A program made the position numbers and the translations under genes. A stretch of DNA of 64,000 bases from Sneathiella litorea (GTDB lineage: Bacteria; Pseudomonadota; Alphaproteobacteria; Sneathiellales; Sneathiellaceae): assembly GCF_009882915.1 (NCBI RefSeq), contig NZ_WTUW01000009.1, forward strand, positions 1-64,000, given 5' to 3'. Shown piece by piece: positions 49,266 to 58,170 of the stretch. The notes beneath the pieces are model-generated. The model saw only the letters and a program-made list of their open reading frames with translations, was not told where the DNA came from and made no database searches. Each line of letters starts with the position of its first letter. The first letter of the stretch is position 1.

Positions 49266-51533
49266 ATGAACAGATTTAACCTCTCCCGACGTAAGTTTCT
49301 CGTTGCCGGTGCCTTGGTTGGTGGTGGCCTCGCGGTTGGTTATGGGTTCCTTCGCAATGGAGAAGCAGATAACACAGCCCTTTCCGCGACGACAGATGAT
49401 GGTGAAATAGCGCTGAATGCCTGGGTAAAGGTAGACAAATACGGCTTGGTTACTGTTGCCATTCCCCGATCAGAAATGGGTCAGGGCGTATACACCGCAC
49501 TCGCCATGCTGGTTGCCGAGGAAATGGACGCAAATTTCGAAGAGGTCACGGTGGAGCAGGCCCCGGTCGCCGACATATATGCCAATATCACGATGCTGAA
49601 GGATAGTCTCCCCTTCTCCGACGGGTATCATGACGGGGAAGACACAATCGGCGCCTGGGGAATGACCAAGATCGGCCGCTTCCTTGGTGTTCAGGCCACT
49701 GGCGGCAGCACCTCCGTCCGCGACGCCTGGATGCCTATGCGCCAGGCCGGGGCGACCGCAAAAGCCATGCTTATCTCCGCCGCCGCCAGAACATGGGACG
49801 TTCCCATGGCGGAATGTAAGGTAAACAGCGGCATCATCAGCCACACAGGAACTGGTAAAAATGGTCGCTTCGGGGAGTTTATCGCACTCGCCGCATCCGA
49901 GGCCCCTCCCCGAGATCCTGTCCTGAAAAAAAGCAGTGAATTCACCCTTATCGGCACGCCCCAGCCTCGCCTTGACATTCCGTCCAAAGTCGACGGAACC
50001 GCTGAATTTGGCGTTGATATAGAGCTTGAGGGGATGGTCCATGCCGCAGTAAAACTCTCGCCAGTCCTCGGGGGCACTCTCGCAAATCATGACGCAGCGG
50101 CGGTCAAGGATATGCCGGGTGTCCTTAAAGTCGTGCCCTTCGAAAACGGCGTTGCGGTCATCGCCAACAGCTTCTGGCGTGCCAAGACGGCTGTCGAGGC
50201 CCTCCCCGCAACTTTCCATGATGGTCCGGCAAAAGAATATTCCTCGGCAAGTATTTTAGCCATTCTGGAAGAGAACCTCAAGAGTGAGGATGCGCGCGTT
50301 TACGCCGAAACGGGTGAGGCACGCAGGGAATTAGATGAAGCACAATCCCCTGTACAGGCAATATACAAAGTCCCTTACCTTGCTCATGCCTGCATGGAGC
50401 CAATGAACTGCACGGCCAAGGTGACGGAGAACGGCGTTGAAATCTGGATGCCGAACCAGGCCCCGACCCTGATTAAGTGGTTCGCCGAGAAAATCGCCGA
50501 CGTTCCGGCAGAGAATGTCATTGTACACACGCCATTTCTGGGAGGGGGCTTCGGTCGGAGATCAGAGATTGATCTGGTTGTCATGGCGGTGTCTATTGCC
50601 AAGGAAATGAAAAACCAGCCGGTCAAGCTCCTCTGGACCCGTGAAAATGATATCCAGCATGACATCTTCCGCCCCGCGGCGGTCAGCCGTTTTGAGGGCG
50701 CCATCGGGCCGGATGGCAGGATAACGAGTTGGGCCAACCGGATCGTTAGCCAGTCAACCTCTGGCTCCTTCACCGCGCGGTTGCTCCCCTGGGCGACAAT
50801 GGATATGCCCGATAACACCACAAGCGAGGGTGCCGCGGATATCCCGTATGAATTTGCCAACCGTATCGTTGAACATGTCCCCGTGAAATTGCCGATTGAG
50901 GTTGGTTTCTGGCGCAGCGTCGGCCACTCCTTCAACGGTTTTTTTACTGAATCCTTCATGGATGAAATGGCCTATGCCGCGCAATCGGATCCTATCGATT
51001 TTCGCCTCGCCCATCTCGAGAACCATCAGGATTTCACTAATGTGTTGAAACAGCTTGCGAAGGTAAGCAACTGGTCTGCACCGCTCGGCCAGGGCCGGGC
51101 ACGCGGCGTGGCCCTGCATGAATCCTTCTCCTCCATTGTCGGGCAGGTCGTTGAGATTACCTTGAACGATAACCGGGAGATCACGATAGATAAGGTCTAT
51201 TGCGTCATTGATTGCGGCACGGTCGTCAATCCCGATACGGTGAAGGCGCAAATGGAAAGCGGCATAATTTTCGGGCTCACAGCAGCACTCTTCGGAGAGA
51301 TTGAGATTGAGGATGGCGCCGTCCTCAACAGCAACTTCCCCGGTTATGAAATGATCCGCCTTGCCAACTGCCCGGAAATTGAGGTTCATCTTGCACCGAG
51401 CGGCCGGATGCTCGGTGGTGTTGGCGAGCCCGGCACACCGCCTATCGCCCCCGCGCTGACCAACGCCATTTTCGCCGCGTCGGGAGAACGCATCCGTGAA
51501 CTGCCTGTTTCCCGCTCCGGATTTATAGCATAG
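49266..51533 (+). CDS. Molybdopterin large subunit of molybdenum hydroxylase (IorB-like)
   Basis: 755-aa catalytic subunit. It begins with a Tat-type signal, SRRKFLVAGALVGGGLAVG, so the folded heterodimer is exported to the periplasm, the small subunit presumably piggybacking. Mo-cofactor motifs are GGGFGRRSEIDLVV, QSTSGSFTARLLPW and the catalytic-Glu block GVGEPGTPPIAPALTNAIF. The two-subunit form without an FAD subunit typifies isoquinoline 1-oxidoreductase and membrane-linked aldehyde dehydrogenases, which donate to cytochrome c. No cytochrome gene is adjacent. Confidence 0.9.
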   Translation: MNRFNLSRRKFLVAGALVGGGLAVGYGFLRNGEADNTALSATTDDGEIALNAWVKVDKYGLVTVAIPRSEMGQGVYTALAMLVAEEMDANFEEVTVEQAPVADIYANITMLKDSLPFSDGYHDGEDTIGAWGMTKIGRFLGVQATGGSTSVRDAWMPMRQAGATAKAMLISAAARTWDVPMAECKVNSGIISHTGTGKNGRFGEFIALAASEAPPRDPVLKKSSEFTLIGTPQPRLDIPSKVDGTAEFGVDIELEGMVHAAVKLSPVLGGTLANHDAAAVKDMPGVLKVVPFENGVAVIANSFWRAKTAVEALPATFHDGPAKEYSSASILAILEENLKSEDARVYAETGEARRELDEAQSPVQAIYKVPYLAHACMEPMNCTAKVTENGVEIWMPNQAPTLIKWFAEKIADVPAENVIVHTPFLGGGFGRRSEIDLVVMAVSIAKEMKNQPVKLLWTRENDIQHDIFRPAAVSRFEGAIGPDGRITSWANRIVSQSTSGSFTARLLPWATMDMPDNTTSEGAADIPYEFANRIVEHVPVKLPIEVGFWRSVGHSFNGFFTESFMDEMAYAAQSDPIDFRLAHLENHQDFTNVLKQLAKVSNWSAPLGQGRARGVALHESFSSIVGQVVEITLNDNREITIDKVYCVIDCGTVVNPDTVKAQMESGIIFGLTAALFGEIEIEDGAVLNSNFPGYEMIRLANCPEIEVHLAPSGRMLGGVGEPGTPPIAPALTNAIFAASGERIRELPVSRSGFIA

Positions 51534-51587
51534 CGGCAAAGGACATCTGACGGTATTCTGCCTTAAGGACAGGATTATACGGATTGG

Positions 51588-52268
51588 ATGATTGACGCCA
51601 TGATCTCATATGAAGAAATCCGCGCAACCGCGGAAGAAAATGCCGGTGGTGTAAAGGCGCTTGCCGCGCGGATGCCCGAGCTTAAATCCGACGCGGACAT
51701 TCGCAATACGCCCTCCGCAGTGTATTTCTCGGCCATGAGTTTTCGCATCTTCTCCTCCGGCCTGAACCAAACGATGGTCCGGACTAAATGGCCCGCGTTT
51801 GAGAAGGCTTTTCACGACTTTGAGCCGGCAAAGGTCGCCTTCATGAGCGAGGATGATATTGCCGCGTTGATGGATAACACGGCGATTATTCGCCATCTCG
51901 GAAAAATCAGGGCAACCCATCACAATGCACTCGCCCTTGTCGCGCTTGAAAAGGAATATGGATCTATAGGTAACTATCTCGCCGACTGGCCGCTGGATGA
52001 TATCACCGGGCTTTATGAAGACATCAAGTCCCGCTTCAAACAACTTGGTGGCAATTCGGGCCCCTATTTCGTAAGAATGATGGGCAAGGACGGCTTTATC
52101 ATGACGCCGGATGTGGTGTCGGCACTCAATCAACTCGGCGTGGGCAGTGGCAAGCTCACGTCCAAGAAGGACCGCGCCGCAGTACAGGAGGCTTTCAACC
52201 GCTGGCATGAGGAAAGCGGAGCACCCTACGCCCATATCAGCCGGACCCTCGCCATTTGGACGGGTTAG
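51588..52268 (+). CDS. DNA-3-methyladenine glycosylase I-like protein
   Basis: 226 aa, resembling the Tag/COG2818 family in the central helix-hairpin-helix part: FSSGLNQTMVRTKWPAFEKA, FHDFEPAKVAFMSEDDIAAL and NTAIIRHLGKIRATHHNALA. The N-terminal CxW and C-terminal His/Cys zinc residues of E. coli Tag are not visible, so it belongs to a divergent branch. Base-excision activity is likely by family but substrate is unproven. ATG 51600 is an alternative start. It stands between unrelated genes on the plus strand. Confidence 0.75.
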   Translation: MIDAMISYEEIRATAEENAGGVKALAARMPELKSDADIRNTPSAVYFSAMSFRIFSSGLNQTMVRTKWPAFEKAFHDFEPAKVAFMSEDDIAALMDNTAIIRHLGKIRATHHNALALVALEKEYGSIGNYLADWPLDDITGLYEDIKSRFKQLGGNSGPYFVRMMGKDGFIMTPDVVSALNQLGVGSGKLTSKKDRAAVQEAFNRWHEESGAPYAHISRTLAIWTG

Positions 52269-52351
52269 GTATGTGCTGCCCCTATTGATTAAATCTCCAA
52301 GGCGGGGCATAGATAAGAAAGTCGCAAATCAAGATTAAGAAGAAGATTAAT

Positions 52352-53476
52352 ATGTCCGGCCCTCTCGACGGTATTCTCGTCATCTCTCTCGAACAGGCAG
52401 TTGCCGCCCCTTATCTCTCCTGCCGCCTTGCCGATGCCGGCGCACGTGTTATCAAGGTCGAACGGCCAGAGGGGGATTTCGCCCGCAACTATGATACGGT
52501 CGTGAATGGCGAAAGCGCCTATTTCGTCTGGCTCAACCGGGGCAAGGAATCGGTTCAGATCGACATCAAGAAGGACGAGGATCTCGCGCTTCTGAAAAGC
52601 ATGATCGACAAGGCGGATGTCTTTATCCAGAACCTCGCACCGGGCGTTGTCGGGCGTTATGGGCTTGACTGCGAGACGCTGCAGGCGCGCAATCCACGCC
52701 TGATCACCGTCGATATCTCTGGTTATGGAGAAGACGGGCCGTATGCCAAGATGAAGGCCTATGACATGCTGGTCCAGAGCGAGACTGGCCTGGCCATGGT
52801 CACCGGCTCTCCAGAAGGGCCCGGCCGTGTCGGCGTTTCGGTATGCGATATCGCGGCCGGAATGCATGGCCTTGTCGGCGTGCTGGAAGCCCTTTATGAA
52901 CGTGACCGGACCGGCCGGGGCCGCGCCGTCAAATCAACCCTGTTCGCCGGCATGGCCGACTGGATGACGGTTCCGCTGCTGCATCAGGAATATGGCGGTA
53001 AAGCGCCGGGACGCGGCGGACTCTCCCATCCGTCCATCGCGCCCTATGAAGCCTATGAGACAGCGGAAGGCGGTCCGGTCGTCATTTCCATCCAGAACCA
53101 GACGGAATGGCAAAATCTTTGCGAGCATGGCCTGCAAAACCCCACCCTTGCCGACGATCCCCGCTTTGCCACCAATGAACAGCGCGTCGCCAATCGCCCT
53201 GCCCTCAATGCCGAGATCGACAAGATTTTCGGGCAATTGCCACGAACAGAGGTGATCGAGCGACTGCAGAAAGGCCGCATCGCCTTTGGCGCATTGAACA
53301 GCGTTGCTGATCTCTCAGATCATCCGCAGCTTGAACGGACTGTAGTTGAAAGTGGTGCAGGCCCCGTAAACCTCATTGCCTCGCCTGTCCATCTCACCGG
53401 CGAAACAGGGAAATACGGTTCCATTCCTTCCCTTGGAGAGCATAACCAGAAAATCCGCGACGAGTTTTCGGCCTGA
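52352..53476 (+). CDS. Family III CoA-transferase (CaiB/BaiF)
   Basis: 374-aa CoA-transferase that moves CoA between carboxylic acids via an enzyme-aspartyl anhydride. Family features: PLDGILVISLEQAVAAPYLS, RLADAGARVIKVERPEGDFA, the AYFVWLNRGKESVQID block and GVSVCDIAAGMHGLVGVLEA whose Asp is the probable nucleophile (about D166). Length fits the shorter members such as succinyl-CoA or mesaconyl-CoA transferases. One nucleotide separates it from the MFS gene. Substrates unknown. Confidence 0.92.
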   Translation: MSGPLDGILVISLEQAVAAPYLSCRLADAGARVIKVERPEGDFARNYDTVVNGESAYFVWLNRGKESVQIDIKKDEDLALLKSMIDKADVFIQNLAPGVVGRYGLDCETLQARNPRLITVDISGYGEDGPYAKMKAYDMLVQSETGLAMVTGSPEGPGRVGVSVCDIAAGMHGLVGVLEALYERDRTGRGRAVKSTLFAGMADWMTVPLLHQEYGGKAPGRGGLSHPSIAPYEAYETAEGGPVVISIQNQTEWQNLCEHGLQNPTLADDPRFATNEQRVANRPALNAEIDKIFGQLPRTEVIERLQKGRIAFGALNSVADLSDHPQLERTVVESGAGPVNLIASPVHLTGETGKYGSIPSLGEHNQKIRDEFSA

Positions 53477-53477
53477 C

Positions 53478-54935
53478 ATGTCGAGCAAACGGCTAGAGCT
53501 GCTGGAACAAAAATACGGCGCCAGTTTTAAGTGGTTCGCAGTTCTCGCCGTGATATTCGGTCTGTTGGCGAGTATTTTTTCCTCGACCATGATCAATGTG
53601 GCGCTTACCAACATCATGGCCGACTATAGCGTGACGCAGGCCTCGGCCCAGTGGATGTCGACCGGTTTTCTCTGCGCTAACGCTGTCTGCATGCTAACCT
53701 CCGCTTGGCTGTTGCAGAATTTTGGGGCGCGAAAAACTTTTCTATTTGCCTCAACCCTATTCTTCACCGGCTGCATGATCGGCCAGTTCGCCCCGGCGTT
53801 TAACCTGCTGATCTTCGCGCGCATTCTGCAGGGCGCAGGCGCCGGGATTATCCAGCCACTTTCCATGGCGCTGGTCTTTATGCTCTTCCCCGAAAACAAG
53901 CGCGGTTCGGCCATTGGTACCTTCAGCATGGTGGTTGTTCTCGGGCCCGCTGTCGGGCCAACCATTGGCGGCGTCATCACCGATGTATTCGACTGGCATT
54001 ATACCTTTACGGCGGCGCTGCCGCTCTCGCTCTTTGCGGCCATCGCGGGATGGATTTTCCTTCCCGACCGGGATGACAATCAGCAATCAAGCCGGTTCAA
54101 TATCATCAGCTTCTGCCTTATTGGCCTCACTGTCGGTACCTTGCTGACCGGGCTGTCCAACAGCCAGTTTTACCCGATGGAAGATCCGCAGGTCATCGTT
54201 TATCTCGTCATTTCGCTGATCAGCTTTATCCTGTTTTTCCGCCGGGAACGCCGCAGCAAGTCGCCGCTTCTGCGCCTCGACATGTTCCGTAATCTCAAAT
54301 TTACTTCAACCGTCATCGTTGGCGCCATTACCAGTGCCGGCATGTTCTCCACCATTTATATGCTGCCGCTTTTCGCCCGGACAGTGCAATTAAGTGATGC
54401 GACGGACGCCGGATTACTGCTGCTACCGGGGGGCCTCGCGCTTGCCATCGTCTCGCCAATTGCCGGACGGCTGGTGGATCGCCTGCCTGCGCACAGGCTT
54501 CTCTTCACCGGCATCATCCTGTTCGTGATCTCGATCTACGCCCTTACCCTCGCTGATAAGGCAAGTGGCTTCTGGATGATTGCCGGCTGGGTTGTCATCG
54601 GGCGCGCGGCGCTTGGCCTGATCCTGCCCGCCAACAGCACCTTATCGCTCTCGAGTGTCGCCGGGCCACAAGTACCGCAGGCCTCCGGCGCACTCAATTT
54701 CTGCCGCATGCTTGGCGGCACCATCGGGGTCAATATCATCGCCGTGCTGATCACCGCCCGCTCCGCCCATTACGGGGCCGAGATCATGGCAGCAAACGGC
54801 GGTGAGGCTCTAACTGTTGAGCAAACGGTCGAGATGATGACCCTCACCTTCCATGACTGCTTCATGGTGTCCGGTGTCGTCTTCGCCTTTGCCCTGATTC
54901 CCGTCATCTATCTCGCGCGCCACGCCAAACAATAA
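53478..54935 (+). CDS. DHA2-family MFS efflux transporter (EmrB-like)
   Basis: 485 aa from ATG 53478; the longer frame from 53376 lies inside the CoA-transferase gene and is rejected. Fourteen hydrophobic segments. N-terminal LASIFSSTMINVALTNIMAD and WMSTGFLCANAVCMLTSAWL, the antiporter motif C region FSMVVVLGPAVGPTIGGVIT near TM5 and a central loop after GTLLTGLSN are typical of drug:H+ antiporter family 2. No EmrA-type membrane-fusion gene is adjacent, so it probably exports across the inner membrane only. It may share a transcript with the CoA-transferase. Confidence 0.9.
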   Translation: MSSKRLELLEQKYGASFKWFAVLAVIFGLLASIFSSTMINVALTNIMADYSVTQASAQWMSTGFLCANAVCMLTSAWLLQNFGARKTFLFASTLFFTGCMIGQFAPAFNLLIFARILQGAGAGIIQPLSMALVFMLFPENKRGSAIGTFSMVVVLGPAVGPTIGGVITDVFDWHYTFTAALPLSLFAAIAGWIFLPDRDDNQQSSRFNIISFCLIGLTVGTLLTGLSNSQFYPMEDPQVIVYLVISLISFILFFRRERRSKSPLLRLDMFRNLKFTSTVIVGAITSAGMFSTIYMLPLFARTVQLSDATDAGLLLLPGGLALAIVSPIAGRLVDRLPAHRLLFTGIILFVISIYALTLADKASGFWMIAGWVVIGRAALGLILPANSTLSLSSVAGPQVPQASGALNFCRMLGGTIGVNIIAVLITARSAHYGAEIMAANGGEALTVEQTVEMMTLTFHDCFMVSGVVFAFALIPVIYLARHAKQ

Positions 54936-54968
54936 AAAAAAGCCCCGCGACAATGCGGGGCTTTCTTC
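54934..54968. terminator. Bidirectional terminator between MFS gene and fadJ-like gene
   Basis: Nine-bp perfect stem AAGCCCCGC (54941-54949) with GCGGGGCTT (54956-54964), 6-nt loop. On the plus strand TTTCTT follows. On the minus strand eight T residues follow (from the A8 at 54935-54942). It serves both convergent genes. Confidence 0.9.
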
Positions 54969-54986
54969 ATCAATTGCTTATCCGGC

Positions 54987-57071
54987 TTAGAGATCCTTGA
55001 AGCCCTTGCCTTCCTTGACCAGCCTCTCAAGGAGCGGTGCCGGCGTCCATTCGTCCCCATGCTCCGCCTTGAACTTGAGCATATCGTTATAGATATTCTC
55101 AAGGCCAATATGGTCCGCATAGCGCATTGGCCCACCACGGTAAATCGGCCAGCCATAGCCATAGACCCAGATCACATCGATATCGCTGGCGCGGGTCGCA
55201 ATGCCCTCCTCCAGGATTTTCGCCGCTTCATTGATCATCGGATAAATACAGCGCTTGAGAATTTCCTCATCTGAAACTTCCCGACGGTTGATCCCGGCAT
55301 CACGGGCCGCCTTGACGATAATTTCCTCGACGATCGGATCAGGTTGCGGTGTGCGACTACCCTTTTCATAGTGGTAGTAGCCATCGCCCGTCTTCTGTCC
55401 AAAGCGGCCGAGCTCACAGATCGCATCCGCAACCGGGCTGGTCACGCCCCTGCCCTGACGAATACGCCAGCCGACGTCATTACCGGCAAGATCCGACATC
55501 GCAAACGGTCCCATCGGGAAGCCGAAGTCATAGAGAACGCGGTCTACATCTTCCAGTTTCGCTCCTTCAAGGATTAGCTGCGCCGCCTGATCACCGCGCT
55601 TGGCGAGCATTCGGTTGCCGACAAAGCCATCGCAAACGCCTACCATGGCCGGAACCTTGCCGATTTTCTTGGCAAGCGCCATACAGGTCGCCATAACGGT
55701 AGGGCTGGTTTTCTTGGTCCGGACTTCCTCCAGCAACCGCATCACATTTGCCGGTGAGAAGAAATGCAGGCCAATGACATATTCTGGCCGGCTCGTGGCT
55801 TCACCAATTTCATCGACATCAAGCGTTGATGTGTTCGTCGCAAGGATTGCGCCCTGCTTACAGATTTTATCAAGCTTGCCGAAAACCTCTTTCTTCACGT
55901 CCATATTCTCGAAGATGGCCTCAATGACGATATCGGCGTCCTTCAGATCCTCAAGATTGGTCGAACCGGTCAACAGGGACATATACTTGTCCATCTTCTC
56001 CTGCGTCAGGCGACCCTTGGAGACTGTCGCGGAATAATTCCCCTTGATAACGCTGAGCCCCTTGTCGAGCGCTTCCTGCGACGTTTCCACGATTGTCACT
56101 GGAATACCCGCCTGCAGGAAATTCATGGCGATACCGCCGCCCATGGTGCCGGCGCCGACGATACCCGCAGTCTTGATATCAATCAGTGGCGTGTCTTTCG
56201 GAACATCCGGGATCTTGTTGGCAAGCCGTTCGGAGAAGAAGAAATACTGCTGCGCTTTCGCCTGCTCTCCGGCTAACAATTCAGAGAACAATTCGCGTTC
56301 GCGTTTCAGCCCCTCTGGGAACGGGAGGTTAACCGCGCCCTCGATGGCCTTGATGCAGTTTTCCGGCGCTTCAAAGCCACGGAACTTCCGCGCATTCTTT
56401 TTGCGGAATTCATCAAATATTGCCGGGTTTTTCTTAGCTTCTTCCAGCTTGTCGTTCTGCTCGCTGATTTTCACGAGCGGCCGCCCTTCGGCAGCGACCT
56501 TTTTGGCAAAAGCGATGGCGCCTTCGGTCAGGTCACCTTCGATCAGTTCATCGATAAGCCCGGCTTCAAAAGCCTGGGGTGCCGGTACATGCACACCGGA
56601 GGTAATGAATTCAAGCGCCTTTTGCACACCGACAACGCGCGGCAGGCGCTGCGTCCCGCCGGCACCCGGTAGGATACCGAGTTTCACTTCCGGCAGGCCA
56701 ACCTTGGCGGAGGCAACCGCAACACGGTAATGACAGCCAAGTGCTGTTTCCAGACCACCGCCGAGAGCTGTGCCGTGAATAGCGGCGACAACTGGCTTGG
56801 TGGCACTTTCCATGGTGGCAATTACATCGTTCAGCGCTGGCGCTTTCGGTGGTTTGCCGAATTCCGTAATATCCGCACCGGCGATAAAAGTCCGCCCGGC
56901 ACAGGCCAGAACGATTGCAGTGACGGAATCATCGGCCACTGCCGCCTCTATCCCGCCCTGGATACCGGCGCGTACGCCTTGGCTCAAGGCATTAACCGGT
57001 GGACTATCCACGGTAATGACACCAACGGTTCCATGCGCCTCGTAACTGACAAAATCAGTGATGGCAGTCAT
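54987..57071 (-). CDS. Bifunctional enoyl-CoA hydratase / 3-hydroxyacyl-CoA dehydrogenase
   Basis: 694-aa fatty-acid oxidation enzyme of the FadJ/peroxisomal EHHADH type. The crotonase domain (1-190) has the oxyanion-hole blocks CAGRTFIAGADI and ALGGGLETALGCHYRVA with catalytic Glu residues in LPEVKLGILPGAGGTQRLPR. A linker of about 100 residues follows. The NAD-binding domain begins at IVGAGTMGGGIAMNFLQAG (about 302) and the dehydrogenase signature is GLHFFSPANVMRLLEEVRT with the catalytic His. C-terminal helical repeats complete it. No separate thiolase is nearby. Last gene of the minus-strand operon headed by the acyl-CoA ligase. Confidence 0.92.
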   Translation of the reverse strand: MTAITDFVSYEAHGTVGVITVDSPPVNALSQGVRAGIQGGIEAAVADDSVTAIVLACAGRTFIAGADITEFGKPPKAPALNDVIATMESATKPVVAAIHGTALGGGLETALGCHYRVAVASAKVGLPEVKLGILPGAGGTQRLPRVVGVQKALEFITSGVHVPAPQAFEAGLIDELIEGDLTEGAIAFAKKVAAEGRPLVKISEQNDKLEEAKKNPAIFDEFRKKNARKFRGFEAPENCIKAIEGAVNLPFPEGLKRERELFSELLAGEQAKAQQYFFFSERLANKIPDVPKDTPLIDIKTAGIVGAGTMGGGIAMNFLQAGIPVTIVETSQEALDKGLSVIKGNYSATVSKGRLTQEKMDKYMSLLTGSTNLEDLKDADIVIEAIFENMDVKKEVFGKLDKICKQGAILATNTSTLDVDEIGEATSRPEYVIGLHFFSPANVMRLLEEVRTKKTSPTVMATCMALAKKIGKVPAMVGVCDGFVGNRMLAKRGDQAAQLILEGAKLEDVDRVLYDFGFPMGPFAMSDLAGNDVGWRIRQGRGVTSPVADAICELGRFGQKTGDGYYHYEKGSRTPQPDPIVEEIIVKAARDAGINRREVSDEEILKRCIYPMINEAAKILEEGIATRASDIDVIWVYGYGWPIYRGGPMRYADHIGLENIYNDMLKFKAEHGDEWTPAPLLERLVKEGKGFKDL

Positions 57072-57119
57072 TTTCTTTTTTCCTTCCTTTAGGGTCTTTA
57101 TTGACTGTATCTGTCTCTT

Positions 57120-58154
57120 TTAGTTTCTTGTCGGGTCATCGGCAACACGTACCAGCAACTTTCCGAAATTCTTGCCTTTCAACAGACCCATAAAGGCCTC
57201 CGGCGCATTCTCGATTCCCTCGACAATATCCTCGCGATATTTAAGCTGGCCGCTCTTAATCCAGCCGCTCACATCTTTAAGGAATGCGGGCAAATGGTTG
57301 AAATGATAAGAAATAATAAAACCCTGTATCAGAATACGGTGGGTCAGCATCGCGCGCATCAGGGCAGGCAGCATGTTTGTGCCTTTCGGCAGTTCCGTCA
57401 TATTATACTGCGAAATCAGGCCACAAAGCGGCATGCGGGCATCATCATTAAACAGTGGCAGAACCGCCTCGAAAACCTTACCGCCGACATTCTCGAAATA
57501 CACATCGATCCCATCCGGGCAGGCCTTCGCGAGCTGTTCCGGGAAATCTGCATCCTTGTAGTTAAGGCAGACATCGAAACCGAGTTCCTCCACGACAAAG
57601 GCGCATTTATCGGGTGATCCCGCAATACCAACGGCGCGGCAACCCTTGATCTTGGCGATCTGGCCAACAACACTACCAACGGCGCCAGACGCCGCGGCGA
57701 CAACAACCGTCTCCCCGGCCTTCGGCTTGCCGATTTCGAGAAGCCCGTAATAGGCGGTCAGCCCCGGCATTCCAAGAACACCAACACCGGTCGAGATCGG
57801 CGCTTGCTTGGGGTCGAGCTTCATCACGCCGGTTCCATCAGACAGGCAATAGCTCTGCCAGCCGGTCCCGCACATTACATAATCGCCGACCTTGAATTGA
57901 TCATTATTCGATTCCTCGACCACACCGACGCCGCCGCCAACCATTGGCGCGCCAAGATCCGCGGTCGCGGCATAGCTTTTCTCCGCACCCATCCGGCCGC
58001 GCATATACGGATCAAGGGACATATAGATGACTTTGACAAGAAACTGGCCCGCGCCCGGCGTCGGCACCGGTGTCTCTACTAAATCAAAATTGGCGGCGGT
58101 CGGCTCCCCGTTGGGACGGGATTTAAGCAGTATTTGCTTATTCATTGCTGACAT
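57120..58154 (-). CDS. NADP-dependent MDR-family enone reductase (PTGR/CurA-like)
   Basis: 344-aa medium-chain reductase without zinc-binding cysteines, like leukotriene-B4 12-hydroxydehydrogenase / CurA. Markers: VIYMSLDPYMRGRM near the N-terminus, MPGLTAYYGLLEIG and the NADP motif AAASGAVGSVVGQIAKIKG followed by GIAGSPDKC. It would reduce an alpha,beta-unsaturated ketone or aldehyde at the expense of NADPH. AAAGG precedes the ATG. Between the acyl-CoA ligase (16 nt) and the FadJ-like gene (48 nt), so it belongs to the same catabolic operon. Confidence 0.9.
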   Translation of the reverse strand: MSAMNKQILLKSRPNGEPTAANFDLVETPVPTPGAGQFLVKVIYMSLDPYMRGRMGAEKSYAATADLGAPMVGGGVGVVEESNNDQFKVGDYVMCGTGWQSYCLSDGTGVMKLDPKQAPISTGVGVLGMPGLTAYYGLLEIGKPKAGETVVVAAASGAVGSVVGQIAKIKGCRAVGIAGSPDKCAFVVEELGFDVCLNYKDADFPEQLAKACPDGIDVYFENVGGKVFEAVLPLFNDDARMPLCGLISQYNMTELPKGTNMLPALMRAMLTHRILIQGFIISYHFNHLPAFLKDVSGWIKSGQLKYREDIVEGIENAPEAFMGLLKGKNFGKLLVRVADDPTRN

Positions 58155-58170
58155 TGTGAATGCCTTTCAT

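Noticed and set aside
53376-53477. N-terminal extension of the MFS transporter overlapping the CoA-transferase
   Set aside because: The extension is the alternate-frame reading of the CoA-transferase gene; ATG 53478 directly follows its stop codon.
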